DNA of 64,000 nucleotides, taken from positions 70,828,468 through 70,892,467 of the forward strand of contig NC_068357.1 in NCBI RefSeq assembly GCF_020536995.1. Direction: 5' to 3'. The notes beneath the pieces were generated by a model that saw only the letters and a program-made list of their open reading frames with translations, was not told the DNA's origin and ran no database searches. Numbering within the stretch: position 1 is the first letter of the stretch; each line of letters begins with the position of its first letter. The position numbers and the translations under genes were made by a program. The DNA comes from Dreissena polymorpha (Eukaryota > Mollusca > Bivalvia > Myida > Dreissenidae). Shown here one piece after another: positions 23,463-35,166 of the stretch.

Positions 23463-24299
23463 AATAAGGTCCCTTCCAACAGCCTTGCTGTTGGGCTAGC
23501 TCTTTAGCGACGTGGTAAAAGTGTCTGACTACCACTCTGGAGGTTGTGGGTTCAATCCCCGGCCTGAGCTCAGTATTTTTACATTAATGGCGACAAGGCA
23601 AAAAAAAGTACTGTGAATGCGGTAGTCGGTCTGAGCTGTTAAATGGTTTCTGGTAGGGCCATGCGGTAGCAAGACATGCTGTAGCGGGCGTGTCTGGGCC
23701 TTGAATCATTCAAAAGGGGAGGAGCGTAGTAAAAAGTAAGGTCACTTCCAACAGCCTTGCTGTTGGGCTAGCTCTTTAGCGACGTGGTTAAATTGTCTGA
23801 CTACCACTCTGGAGGTGGTAGGTTCAATCCCCGGCTTGAGCTCAGTATTTTCACATTAATGGCGACGAGGCAAAAAAAGAACTGTGAATGGCGGAAATTG
23901 CCGGGAATGGGTCTGAGCTGTTTAATGGTTTCTGGGAGGGCCATGCGGATGCAAGACATGCTGTAGCGGGCGTATCTGGGCCTTGAAACATTAAAAGAGG
24001 GAGGAGTGTATTGAAATAAGGTCACTTCCAACAGCCTTGCTGTTGAGCTAGCTTTTATAGTGACGCGGTAGAGTGTCTGCCTGATTTGGAACCGGGAGGT
24101 CCCGGGTTGGATCTCCAGTATGGTCGGGGATTTTTCTAGCTGGGTTACATTTAATCGCCATGAATGTCCAACGGAAAATACTGAGCTCAGGCTGGGGATT
24201 GAACCCACGACCTCCAGAGTGGTAGTCAGACACTTTAACCACGTCGCTAAAGAGCTAGCCCAACAGCAAGGCTGTTGGAAGTGACCTTACTTTTTACTA
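23463..24299. repeat. Cluster of tRNA-like SINE units
   Basis: Three forward units start at about 23466, 23738 and 24018 (spacings 272 and 280 bp), and an inverted head ends at 24299. Each begins CTTCCAACAGCCTTGCTGTT (with an internal palindrome). Next come the A-box-like TAGCTCTTTAGCGACG and the B-box GGTTCAATCCC. The third unit has a different tRNA-like body (GGTCCCGGGTTGGATCTCC). That unit and the inverted head form an inverted-repeat pair. Folding is too poor for working tRNAs; tRNA-derived SINEs are the likely identity. Confidence 0.75.
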
Positions 24300-24412
24300 C
24301 ATAAGTCTCAAGTTTGTCTATAAAATTGAAATCAATCAACCTAAAACAGCGTAACAACTAACATTCACAATACCGGTAAACATAGACATCAATTTGCGTG
24401 TCTTTTGGGGCA

Positions 24413-24561
24413 GCACGATTTACCGAAATACTCCTCCAAATAGGCTAAAAAAAAACAAATACTAATAATTTTGGCAGGTTAGGGTTAGAGTTAGGTTAGG
24501 GTATTTTGAGCGTATATTGGGTATTTTGCGTGTCTTTGGGGGTGTATTGGGTAAATCGTGC
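24413..24561. mobile_element. Mini TIR element carrying TTAGGG-like repeats
   Basis: GCACGATTTACC at the left and GGTAAATCGTGC at the right are perfect inverse ends 149 bp apart. The interior has GTTAGGGTTAGAGTTAGG, close to telomere repeat, and GGGTATTTTG units. Confidence 0.7.
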
Positions 24562-24724
24562 AACCCTTCTTTTGTGGAGAAATGCTCAAACCTAAAACTT
24601 TATTAAAAAAACATCAAAGTGAAAGCGGTCATTTTTAATTGATGAATCAATCTATTTTACTAAGGTTCTGGAGATAAATGATGTATCAACATTGGTTGAT
24701 AAGACACGAGATCTAACATAATTA

Positions 24725-25550
24725 CTCTATGTTTTCGGACACTTAATTTTATTTTTTTTCGTGTCCGAAAACTTAGATACGAAAAATATTCACAAAATAC
24801 AGGTGTCCGAAAACTTAGAGTCGAAAATTGAAGTGTCCGAAAATAGCGTAAATTGTATTAACGACTACCAGTAATAGCACGCGCTTGTAAAATACCATGC
24901 AGTATAGTATAAATTAGTTATATATGTTTGCACTGCATTTTAAATAATTTTTAATGCTTAATTTATTTGACAGAAACTTACTACAAGGTTGTTCTTTGAC
25001 CAACGAGTTCAAAAATGAGCATGTGATGTTCCCATACTCGCTAGTATGAACCTGTAATAAACGCAATAAATTAAGCAAACTATGAATTATTTGTTTGTTC
25101 ATTTCCGATAGTTGTTGTCTAACACCTTCCATTATTCGTAAAACTTGCAATAGGGTGCATCACATTTTGAAGCGTTCAGTATTTGTCACAGTTATGTTTC
25201 TGAGAAGGGGTAGTACCATTGCGGTAGATAATTGAACTGTAAATTGGCACTACCCCTGGTAATTGTTAAAACGCTATGCTATCGGGCGAAACCATTGTTT
25301 AATACCAGTTTACAAGGTTATTTACCCAATAACGCAAATGTAATGGTCTGTTGCCCTCAAGCATGCACGTGCCATGTTTTATGATGTTAATCTGGTTGTA
25401 AAACCCCATGATCAAAGTGTCATTAGATATCGAAAACTAACATTAACATAAGACATTAATTATGGATGAAAACTAGTGTGTCCGAAAATTAAGAGTCTGA
25501 CACGAACAATAAATATTTTTGCTAAAAAAGGGGTGTCCGAAAACATAGAG
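24725..25550. mobile_element. TA-flanked element with perfect TIRs and GTGTCCGAAAA repeats
   Basis: CTCTATGTTTTCGGACAC at the left and GTGTCCGAAAACATAGAG at the right are perfect inverse ends, with TA outside each (24723-24724, 25551-25552). Further copies of GTGTCCGAAAA follow near both ends in both orientations, which look like transposase-binding sites. It is 826 bp with no transposase and is probably mobilised by a Tc1/mariner-type enzyme. Confidence 0.85.
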
Positions 25551-25693
25551 TAATAACGGTAGCTTGCAAAGGAGACTTGAGATAGTCAATAAATATTTTC
25601 ATATTCGGAATACTCAGCATTATCCATTGCAAAACTTATACATTTTCATGAACGGTTTACTTGTTTGAAACTTGGATTTATATCATTGTTATG

Positions 25694-25911
25694 CAGGGGT
25701 TTTCCTCGCTTCATTGGGAAGAGGCCCTAGCCTATGGATTTTGGGAAGAAATTGCTCATTTTGGGAATAATTCTCGCTTAAATTACTGCTTTGGGAAATT
25801 AAAAAGCTGGTGTAAGTTAGGATTTTGGGGAAAACTGCATGCTTTTAAAGAAATTTTCAATTGGGAATGGGCCTTTAATAGGCCCCTGTTATATAAGGTT
25901 GAAAACCCCTG
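25694..25911. mobile_element. CAGGGGTTTTC element (family W) with a 5-bp duplication
   Basis: CAGGGGTTTTC and its inverse GAAAACCCCTG are 218 bp apart, flanked by TTATG on both sides. The interior is rich in TTTTGGGAA. The open frame across it is an artefact. Confidence 0.7.
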
Positions 25912-26694
25912 TTATGCAAGCACACCACATCATGAAAGTTGTTTTAATTTTGCATATTTTTGTCTGTTTTACAAAAAAAGCATTCCATAATAGTCAAGTA
26001 ATGATTGGTTGAATTAAAGTTTAGTGTTCAACAAAAACTGTTTTCCTGTTAAAAAAGAAATGACAACAATTTTTGGTTATCATTCACAAGCCAATCATTA
26101 TACCTACATGTACCAAATGGCTGTAATCTAATTAATTACTAAATAACTACTATGACACATTATTGCGGATTTTATTGATGAGTGCACTTAGCATCTATTA
26201 ACAACAATTGTTGTAAATCCATTTATCTTTTTAACATACACACTAGAATATTATTAAGTGATGACTGGAAGGAACTAGAAAAAATGGACATTATGAACAA
26301 TATGCTCTGCAGTTTTAAAATGAAATCAATATTTAAGTAAAAAAATTGTATAGCATATGTTGTGAGATTTTACGAGGTTGTGATATTATTTAAGTACGGA
26401 TATATGTTAGTTTAGGAGCGTCTGTGTGCCATTGCCTGCCTCTTTGCACTAGATCTGCCAGCAATATTGTCATGAGTTCCATCTTAAAATTTGGTACAAA
26501 TAAGCTACTTGTGTATCTATTTTAGCCCAATATACTTACTAGAACTGATATATAAACTTAAAAAAACGAACATGAAGTGTTTTAATATCAACAATCAAAG
26601 CATATTGATAACTTTCTTCACAATTATCAATATCTCAAAAAAGATTTCAGCACCCAAGGATTTGATGAAATTCTAATTGCTTACATTAGTTAGA
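25912..26694. other. Unassigned sequence upstream of B3GAT
   Basis: AT-rich with no recognised exon. The B3GAT promoter and a non-coding first exon may lie in or before this stretch, but nothing fixes them. Confidence 0.35.
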
Positions 26695-27060
26695 TCAGCG
26701 GGATTTTTCCTACTTTATAAAGTACCCGTAAAAGGAACTTTTTCTGTTGAGGAATACCTACAAAATTCCCCATTGCCATTAGAAACATTCACAAAAGGAA
26801 GGAAAATTGCGTAAATGTCATTTCAAAAGTGCATTTTCTGCAAGTGAATAAATAAAATGAGCACTTAAACTGAACATTTCCATCCAAAAGGCGTGGAGAT
26901 ATTTTAATTGGTTTGTGCAATAATTACCAAGCAATTAAAAAAAACAATCCCAATCTGAAGATTTCACAATGCAAATTTTCCCAATTTCAGGATTTTTCCC
27001 ACTTATTTTTCCCAATGGTACAGTAGAGGTACTTTTCCCAATAGAGCAAACTAAAAATAG
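26695..27060. repeat. TTCCCAAT-rich repeat (family W)
   Basis: Repeated TTTTTCCCA/TTTCCCAATT phrases with ACTTTATAAAGTACCCGTA, as at 12.8-13.7 kb but mainly on the other strand. Confidence 0.55.
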
Positions 27061-27212
27061 CTGGATCCATTTCTTATCTGAAGCTCAATGACACTTTTTT
27101 GACAAGATTGCTTTATATTATTCTTTTATTTTTTTTCAGATTTGATGGCAGATTGTTGGCATAATGCAGATGGTTTATGCAGGGCAATCAATGCTGTTGC
27201 CATGAGCAACTG

Positions 27213-30200
27213 ATGATGATCAGACAAAGACTTATCTACATCTACTTTGCAGGCACTGGTCTGGCACTGTTCTGGATTTTTGTTAACTTTGGTAATGTAA
27301 TTATCTTTGTAATAATCGAGGTTTTGTGAGATTATAAAAGTTTAATGTAAACAAGAGATATCTTTAAAAAAAAATATTTGGCATATATTCTGACATTGAA
27401 ATAAAGGTAGAACATTTACCTTTTATAAGTTATTACATGAAAAACATAGGTTTAATTATTGTTATGTTCTTTTTTTTCACTTAATAGGCGCATATCCACC
27501 TCATGAAATGTTTGTTATGTTTGTTTGTACACATATAATATTAAACTACATTATAGTGTTAATAGTTACAAATATTACTACGTGAGATCACATCATTCGT
27601 GTCTTCACATGACTTATAATGAATTTATTTCTTCTTAATAAAAATATATGGTATGTTGATATTTGATTATGACGCAGTTTTCTGTCCACACATTCAGATA
27701 ACACTGTTACACTCGCGTTATGGGAAATATTGGTCTTATTGCATATGCGGCCAGCGTACTTTCGCAGTCTGGTCATGTGGTATCTCCTTAGTATCCTCAG
27801 TATCCATATCAAGACAAGACTATGTAGTTGCGCAGCCTGGACAGGAGCCATGCTGGCAGCATATTTCAGAATACCTATTTTTGCATGATGCAGGTCTTTA
27901 AATATCTCATTGCGTCTTGTAAATGGAACATCAAACCACGATACTGTCCGATTTAAAATTGTGTTATTTATAACAAACTGGCAATTGTTAGTAGCCTATT
28001 CTGTATTGCAGGAAAGATGTTCAGACACACTGACCGTGTATTTATAGTAACAATAAATGTTGCAATGAAGACAGATGTTTTTATTGCTTGCACTGAACTT
28101 TGGGTAGTAGACTTTAAATTTCACTCAAGTTATAAGGAAGTTGACTGATCATTTTATGATTTAGCTTTATATACCAGGCATGCAGTGGTTACGATATTAC
28201 AAATGTGAACTTACTGCAATCTTATTGAACATTTCTCTGATGAGTTTTTTTCTCAATGTTCAGTACCGGTATATAAAACTGTCTTCATAGCAATATTTAT
28301 TGTTACTAATGGGTGTCTTTAGTAACTTTCTTGTAACTTTAGCATTTATAACAGTCCAATGCAGTATGTTCAGGGCAAGCATTTTAAAGCAATTGTTGAT
28401 AAAATGTAATAAATCTATTGTAATAGCAACATTTATTCTTACTTAAGGGAGCTTTTGGTTTCATCTTGTTACTGCATTTTAGGAACGTGGTGTGAGGATA
28501 ACTCCGATTACTTGGAGCTTGAGAAGAAAAAAGTGCAACTCTTACAACAGAAGACAGACACACAAAGACTTGAAATCGATGTTCTCAAGAGACTAAACGA
28601 TGACACTAAGCTGGACTTGACAAGAGCAGAGAAAAAGCTCAATTCACTTGTTATTAATAACAACAAAGACATTCCAGTTATATATCTCATCACTCCTACA
28701 CATGGTAGACTTGAACAGAAGGCAGATTTAACGAGACTGTCATATACTTTGCGATTAGTGCCGAATATCCACTGGATTATTGTTGAGGATTTGTCTCGAA
28801 AATCTGATCTTGTGACAAACTTCCTTGCAAATTGTAAACTGCCATACACACACCTGTTTGTCGCAACGCCTGACAACTATAAACTAAAAGAGAAGGATCC
28901 AAACTGGCTCAAGGTAATTTTTGCTTTTTGTGATTAACAGAAGCGTTTGACAATATGAGGAAAAGTTTAATTGATTTGGGCAAAGCTTTACATGTGTATA
29001 TCATTAATCCAAACATAACAAAGAATAAAGCTGTTGATAACAATTTCATGAATTAATAAATAAAAAACATTCATTAGTATTAAGTTTAGCCCTGATAGAA
29101 AAATTATCTTTAATCAGTAATATTTTAGCATCTTTTGTTTGAATGAAATGTAAGTTTTATTTAAAAAGATGACAAGCCAAATTGTATGTTATGTTTATGT
29201 TCTTTTTTTTCAAAAGTACAGGACTGTTTTGATGAAAGCCTTAGTGTCTTAGTGTAATAATATCCAATGTGCAGTGTCTTATATGCAATCAGGCCACATG
29301 TTTACACTATGTATCAATCTTGGAATGACATGCCTCAAATCCTTTACTTGTTCTTGTTCAGACTCAGGTTATCTCTGAATAATTATTAGTCTTAGATTTA
29401 TTTTAGTGCCCACTAAAAACTACTTAATAGTAGGTACTGGTACTGAATCAGTAACACAACATACATGAATCGGCCATTTTACCAAATTCCACTTACATTT
29501 ATCGGAATCCACCAGAATTGGAAATGTATGGGTGTTTTTCTATACTTACAGCCGAGGGGAGTTCTACAAAGAAACAAAGGCCTGCAGTGGCTTAGGAACC
29601 AGACTGGTGTTACCGGTGTTGTGTACTTTGCAGACGATGACAATACCTATGATCTCAGGATTTTTGAAGAGGTGAAACAACAACATTTTGTAATTTGGTG
29701 GCAAATTTGATAAATTATACTGCCAACTGTGTAGGAATGTACTGTTTCCATAAAGACATTGGGGTAGTTGTAAAATGTTGTTCTGTGTTTCAAGAATATT
29801 GCTTTGACAGCTGTGTAATGATGAAAACATGACCCAAATAGGCCTGCCATTGTTTTTGATGGTATCACTAGTCTAGAGTTGAGTCTTGCTTGTGCTTATG
29901 TATTCTAGGCTGTATTCAATCTACTTTAATTCACAAGTAACAGTCTATATTATACGGTAGTCCAGAACAACTCAATATGCAAAAGAGCACATAATTGTCC
30001 CCTTCCGGTTTCACCAAATAGACTAGAAATACTGCTGAAAATGGTGGATCCGGCACACTTTTCTGGATCCTGCGATAACTTTAAAAGTTCTTAATATTTT
30101 TTTCATGAAACTTGAAATATGTATAGATTTCAATATGGACATTATGCAAGTAATTTCATTTTCTTCCTATGTCAAAAATTCTGGTTGCTATGGTAACAAC

Positions 30201-33200
30201 AACAAAAATCTGACTGGTGCAGCCGGTTGGGGACATATATTGCTTGGCAATAGTCTTGTTATTTTTATGTCTCCAGAATTTACTTCTGAAGAGACGCATT
30301 GAACAACTGGCCTTTTACCTGTTTTGTCTAGCATCAATAATGTTTTCTACAAAGCTTTGATACTTGCATGGATGTTACCTATGAAAACTTTCAACAAGCC
30401 TCTTCACCTTAACATATTGTTACCTTGACATTCGCCTCTTTTTCGACTTGTAATAAATTTCGAAGGACTTCCACTAATTCAGAATGTTAAAATTGTTGGT
30501 TAACCTAAATATCGGTTCTATAAACATCAATACAACATACTAAAAAGCTTGGATACTTTCTTTCAACACTTGTCACGCTCAAATCACCTGAGTATGACAC
30601 TGACCTTATTTTGGACTTAACCCGTTACCACTTAGATATGTATTTTGAAGTGTTTGTAGTCCCTTAGAATGTTAATTTTATTCAAACACCTTTCTTACTA
30701 GATTCAAATTTTAAAGGTTTTATTTTCAACCCTTAGATACTGATGAGCAGAAAATAGCATAAAACCTGAACAGACTGCGAGTTACTTGCATGCTGTTCTG
30801 GTTTTATGCTGTTTGCACTTAGCCATTTTCACTTTTCATCTGAGTGGGAAAGGGTTAAACTTATTTTAATTGGTTCATGAATTGATACTGTCAAGGCTTA
30901 GGGGGCTTACCCATTTATTGACATTTATATCAGTGTCTTGTTCTGTTTTTTATGCCCCCGAAGGAGGGCATTTAGTGATCGCACTGTCCCTCCGTCTGTC
31001 TGTCCGTCACACTTTGCGTTTAGTTTCCGTAAAATGCTCAAACTTGTATGTCGCTTCAGATGTAACATTCATATTTGGTATGCATGTGTATATGGACAAG
31101 GCCTTTCCATACGCACACAAATGTTGACGCCTTTGACCTTGAATTAACTTCTATCAAAGCATTTATCGTGGGCATGTCATCCTATGGAGACAGCTCTTGT
31201 TTAAAGAGCTTTGGATCTAGCTATAAAGTCAGTGACATATTTCTATTACTCACAATCACCCAATTATGGACAGACTGTTGGCATTGCCTTTAACGCATTC
31301 CCACTTAGAAGCAGTGTGAAAATTGCTATTTGCAAACAGCATAAAACCAGAACAGCCTGCAAGTTAGTAGCAGTCTGTTCAGGTTTTATTCTATCTAAGG
31401 TTTGGAGATGAGGTCTTAAAAACTTGAACCTAGTAAGAAAGGTCTTAAATTAAAGTTAACTTTCTAAGAAACTACAAATGCTTCAAAATACGTATCTAAG
31501 TGGTAAAGAGTTAACCACTGTTCTCATTGTATCCAGATGCGCTACACACAGAGGGTTTCTGTTTGGCCTGTGGGTCTGGTGGGCGACCTGAAATATGAGT
31601 CCCCAAAACTCAGGAACAAAAAGGTATTTATATAGAGAAGTTATGTCCCATTTCTTTAACAATTCGCTTCATTTATATTTGAATTTTCTTTTTTTTCGAA
31701 ATTATTGTTTGAACAACAGTAACACATATTTTGTTGTCCTCCTTTCAATATTATAAAGTCTCTGTTATAGCTTTTATAAGTGGAAAATCAGGCATTATAA
31801 ATTATTACCATATTGTTAATAATATAATATTGATAATAAGTAATTTAACATGAAAATGTGTAATTGAAAATAAGACTACACCACAGAAATGTACGGTATA
31901 CACAAAGTTGTTCCAATCCATTAGAAATTCCTACATAGTATATGAGCAGTGCTCTGTGAAAAGGGGGTTTAATGAATGTGCGAAAAGTGTCGTCCCAGAG
32001 TAGCCTGTGCAGTCTGACACAGGCAGACGACACTTTTCGCCTAAACTTGATTTTTGCTAAGAAGAGACTTTCTTGAAACAAAAAATATCATAAAATCAGA
32101 AAGTGTCGTCTCTGATTAGCCTGTGGAGCCTGTGCAAACTGCGCAAGCTAATCTGGGAGACATTTTACACACATTTAGTAAACTCCCTTTTCACAGAGCT
32201 CAGCCCATTTATAATTTATCATATCCATGTTGGTAGGTTGTAGGATGGCACACTTATTGGAAGCCAGAGAGGAAGTTTGCTATGGATATGGCGGGATTTG
32301 CAATCAATGCCCGTCTTCTGTTAGAGCATCCACGCGCGGAGTTCCGAATGACAGCTGGGCGCGGTAACCTCGAGTCTGACTTGCTGACTCAGTTAGGAGT
32401 TGAATGGAGTGACCTTGAACCTAGAGCTGAAGATTGCACCAAGGTCAGTATTGTTTGATAACAGAATCTGATAACATAATAGATAAGCATATATGTTATT
32501 CGTTTGACATTAATGCGTTTTTGTGTGTGTTTTCCAAACCATTAAATCAAATGTTCAAGACCTTATAAAAATCCTTGAATATAAGACCAAATCAAACAAA
32601 TATTATTCATTTCATGAATCCACAAAATTCATGTCAACAGAAATAAATGAATACACAGTATATCATATTTTCACTCATACTACAGTGTTGTTGTTTTTTC
32701 TAAATATAGATTTTAATGTTTGTTACATGTATATGTCTGCCTGTTACATTTAAAAAAAATCTGTTTATGCTTAATGGTGTAATATTTGCACATTAAAATA
32801 AGGTAAATGCTCACTGTGCTTGAATTTTTTTGTAAGTGTAACCAGGCAACACTTTAGGGGGTAAATATTTTTTATAAAAACTCCGTTACAGAATCAGTGG
32901 AAAGGGAGACAATAACATATTTTGTACAGTGCAAACATTCATATACTGGTATAGATAGATTTATTTCAACATAAAATGCATAGATTTACATGGCAGCATG
33001 TTATATACACACAATAAGTAATAAAAAACAACCTGCATGTATAAACAAAGCCATGTCAATCAACATTATACGTTAAGGATTGCACAATAAAGGGTTTGCA
33101 ATTAAACCCTTATTTCCATTGTGGTCCTTTAGTTATAATATTGTATGACATAGGAGACAACGTTTTATATCACAGTATATAGTAATATCACAGTGAATAA

Positions 33201-35166
33201 TAATGAAAGACATGTGACATATTTAAGTTACACTAACCTAAATGCATAGAATATATTCTGATAAGTTCTAGACTAGACAATTATTAAGAAGTTATCACAA
33301 TTTAAGTGTATAAAAATTAACATATAATTTTTTTTCCAAGCTAAAAAAATAATCATACAGCAACTAGATAAGACACAATAAATCTATCTATATTGACATT
33401 CAAGTTAAATCAACATTAAGAAATCTTAAAAAGATGCACCTTAAAAATCTATCTGGCTTAAAAAATGCTCCCTAACACTGTGTTTAAAAGATGGAATACT
33501 TTTGGCATCTCTGATATGCTGAGGAAGAGAGTTCCAGAGAGTACACCCATTGAAAGCAAATGACTTTTTGCCAGAACCCTTGACCCTTGGAATGGCAAAC
33601 CTGTTGCAATCATGCATGTTTAGATCAGTATTAGGAGAGTCTGACTGTGTTCTAACTCTGAACCTAGTATTCTTATTGTGAATATTACTGACTGGAGTAA
33701 AATTATCTTCCATATATAGCGGAGCCAACTTAGAGCTTATTTTAAAAACATGACAAAGAGTGATCTGGTTTACTCGACTTTCAATAGGCAACCAGTTAAG
33801 TCTAGTAAAATGTTCTTTACCAATGTGAGACCTAGGATGTAAATTTAATATGAACCTGATAAGTTTATTTTGGGTGACCTGTAACTTGTTTTTTAACATT
33901 TGAGTTAAACCAGTGTACCAAACAGAGCAACTGAAGTCAAAGTGGCACTGAATTAAAGACATGACTAGAAGCCTTCTAGTATCTGTGGATAAAAATTCCT
34001 TTTTTCGATATAAAAACTTTAACCTTGCATTGGCCTTCTTGATGACTGACTCTGCCATAGAAGTAAAAGACAAATTTTGATCAATTGTAACCCCTAAATA
34101 CTTGACTGATGATGTAGATGAAATGGGTGTTCCATCACATGAAATATTTAGAGAGGATTGTGACCTGAGTTTCTGCCGTGAACCAAACAGAATTGATTCG
34201 GTCTTACCTAGGTGCAATGACAGTTTGTTGTCAATTAACCATTCACTGACTTGCTTTAGATCATCACTAAGCATCTTCTCAACCGTAGATATACTTTTAT
34301 CCGAAACTAAAATGGCAGAATCATCAGCATACAAGAGTAATTTATGTTTAACAACAGCTGACATATCATTTACGTAGATTAAAAATAACAAGGGACCAAG
34401 AATGGAGCCCTGTGGGACACCACAGGAAATGTTTTCTGACGACGAAAAGGTGCCAGACACATCAACAAGCTGTTTCCTGTCAGACAAATATGACTGTAAC
34501 CACATTGTTATATCATCTCCTAGACCAGAAGCACGGAGTTTCATTAAAAGTATCGAGTGGTCCACGGTATCAAAAGCCTTCTGTAAGTCTAAAAGAACCA
34601 TGCCTACAACATTACCTTTATCATTTTCACCTCTAATGAAGTCAGTTAAGTGAATAAGACATGTGTCGGTGGAATAACCCCTCCTAAACCCAGACTGATA
34701 TTTATACAATAAGTCTTGATCTTGGAAATACTTTTCAACTTGGTCATACACAACACGTTCAAGTATCTTTGAAATGATATTTAAAATAGAGACAGGTCTG
34801 TAATTACCAACACAAAGCTTATCATTCTTCTTAAAAAGAGGGACAACTCTTGCAGACTTAAGATCATCAGGGACGACCCCTTGTATAAGTGACAAGTTAA
34901 TGACATGAGCAAGGGGGGCAGCAATGATAGAAGACCCATCCTTTACAAATCTAGTATAGGTATATTATTTCAATTTAAACTGATAATATAGGAAATTATC
35001 ACATGAAAAAACAAGTTTGCTATTAATCTATTTCCAAACTGGATGCCTTGTGCCTCTGCTTCAGGTACTGGTGTGGCACACACGGACTGAGAAATCTTCC
35101 TTGAAGAATGAGGGGAAAATGAAGACGTATTACAACACCAGCTCAGACATCAACATTGAAGTATAG
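27213..35166 (+). CDS. B3GAT: Beta-1,3-glucuronyltransferase (B3GAT/GlcAT family), complete, six coding exons
   Basis: Coding exons are 27213-27291, 28483-28913, 29552-29671, 31537-31623, 32237-32443 and 35065-35166 (TAG). All introns are GT-AG with matching phases, giving 341 aa against 335 in human B3GAT3. It is a type II Golgi protein: after MMIRQR comes a membrane anchor (about residues 7-26), then a Leu/Lys-rich coiled stem (about 36-80). The GT43 domain follows, with ITPTHGRLEQKADLTRL, the metal-binding DDD at 198-200 (YFADDDNTY), WPVGLVGDLKYE, the donor/acceptor region MDMAGFAI, the catalytic Glu in NLESDLL (residue 285), and the C-terminal WHTRTEK. The family adds glucuronic acid from UDP-GlcA to galactose, either in the proteoglycan linker (B3GAT3) or in HNK-1 glycans (B3GAT1/2). 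The ending IEV favours B3GAT3, but I cannot exclude B3GAT1/2. The exon bearing the ATG starts at about 27140 after an AG, so a 5' non-coding exon is likely. AATAAA occurs at 35190 and 35600. Confidence 0.95.
30617..31514. mobile_element. TTAA-flanked MITE with long inverted arms, carrying an inserted repeat
   Basis: TTAA lies at 30617-30620 and 31511-31514. Inside each, inverted arms of about 200-240 bp share TACCACTTAGATA, GTATTTTGAAG, GCATAAAACC-AGAACAG and similar phrases. TTAA targets are typical of piggyBac-type mobilisers. The centre (about 30863-31290) holds an insert starting TATGCCCCCGAAGGAGGGCA and rich in CTGTCTGTCCGTC, the inverted tail of a tandem-core element. It lies in intron 3 of B3GAT. 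Confidence 0.75.
31944..32203. mobile_element. Hairpin MITE (family M), copy M1
   Basis: The ends GCTCTGTGAAAAGGGGGTTT and AACTCCCTTTTCACAGAGCT are inverted. Two internal palindromic blocks are built on AGCCTGTGCAGTC and GACGACACTTTTCGCC. It lies in intron 4 of B3GAT. Better copies show TA outside TGAGC ends. Confidence 0.8.
32951..34957 (-). mobile_element. 5'-truncated LINE inserted antisense in B3GAT intron 5
   Basis: On the minus strand the element starts abruptly within the protein (RFVKDGSSIIAAPLAHVIN). It runs through the reverse transcriptase frame, then a 3' UTR of about 490 bp ending AAATAAATCTATCTAT near 32951. The flanking sequences ATACC-TATA and ATACCAGTATA suggest an imperfect target duplication, which is tentative. 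The endonuclease region and 5' end are missing, the usual outcome of incomplete target-primed reverse transcription. Confidence 0.85.
33441..34956 (-). CDS. LINE reverse transcriptase (partial ORF2, open frame)
   Basis: The frame is uninterrupted for about 500 codons. It contains NYRPVSILNIISKILERVV, YQSGFRRGYSTDTCL, LLDLQKAFDTVDH, CGVPQGSILGPLLFLIYVND, the catalytic LLLYADDSAIL, and SVKYLGVTID. The C-terminal part ends with TLWNSLPQHIRDAKSIPSF, common at the end of Jockey/CR1-group proteins. The first in-frame ATG is well inside, and residues are readable to about 34956, so the true protein start is absent. The intact frame argues for a fairly recent insertion. It is not expected to move by itself. 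Confidence 0.9.

Noticed and set aside
23463-24299. Functional tRNA genes
   Set aside because: A and B boxes are present, but acceptor and T stems do not pair well, and the units are embedded in a longer repeated sequence, as in SINEs.
32951-34957. LINE reverse transcriptase as an extra exon of B3GAT
   Set aside because: It is on the opposite strand, and the flanking B3GAT exons join in phase without it.
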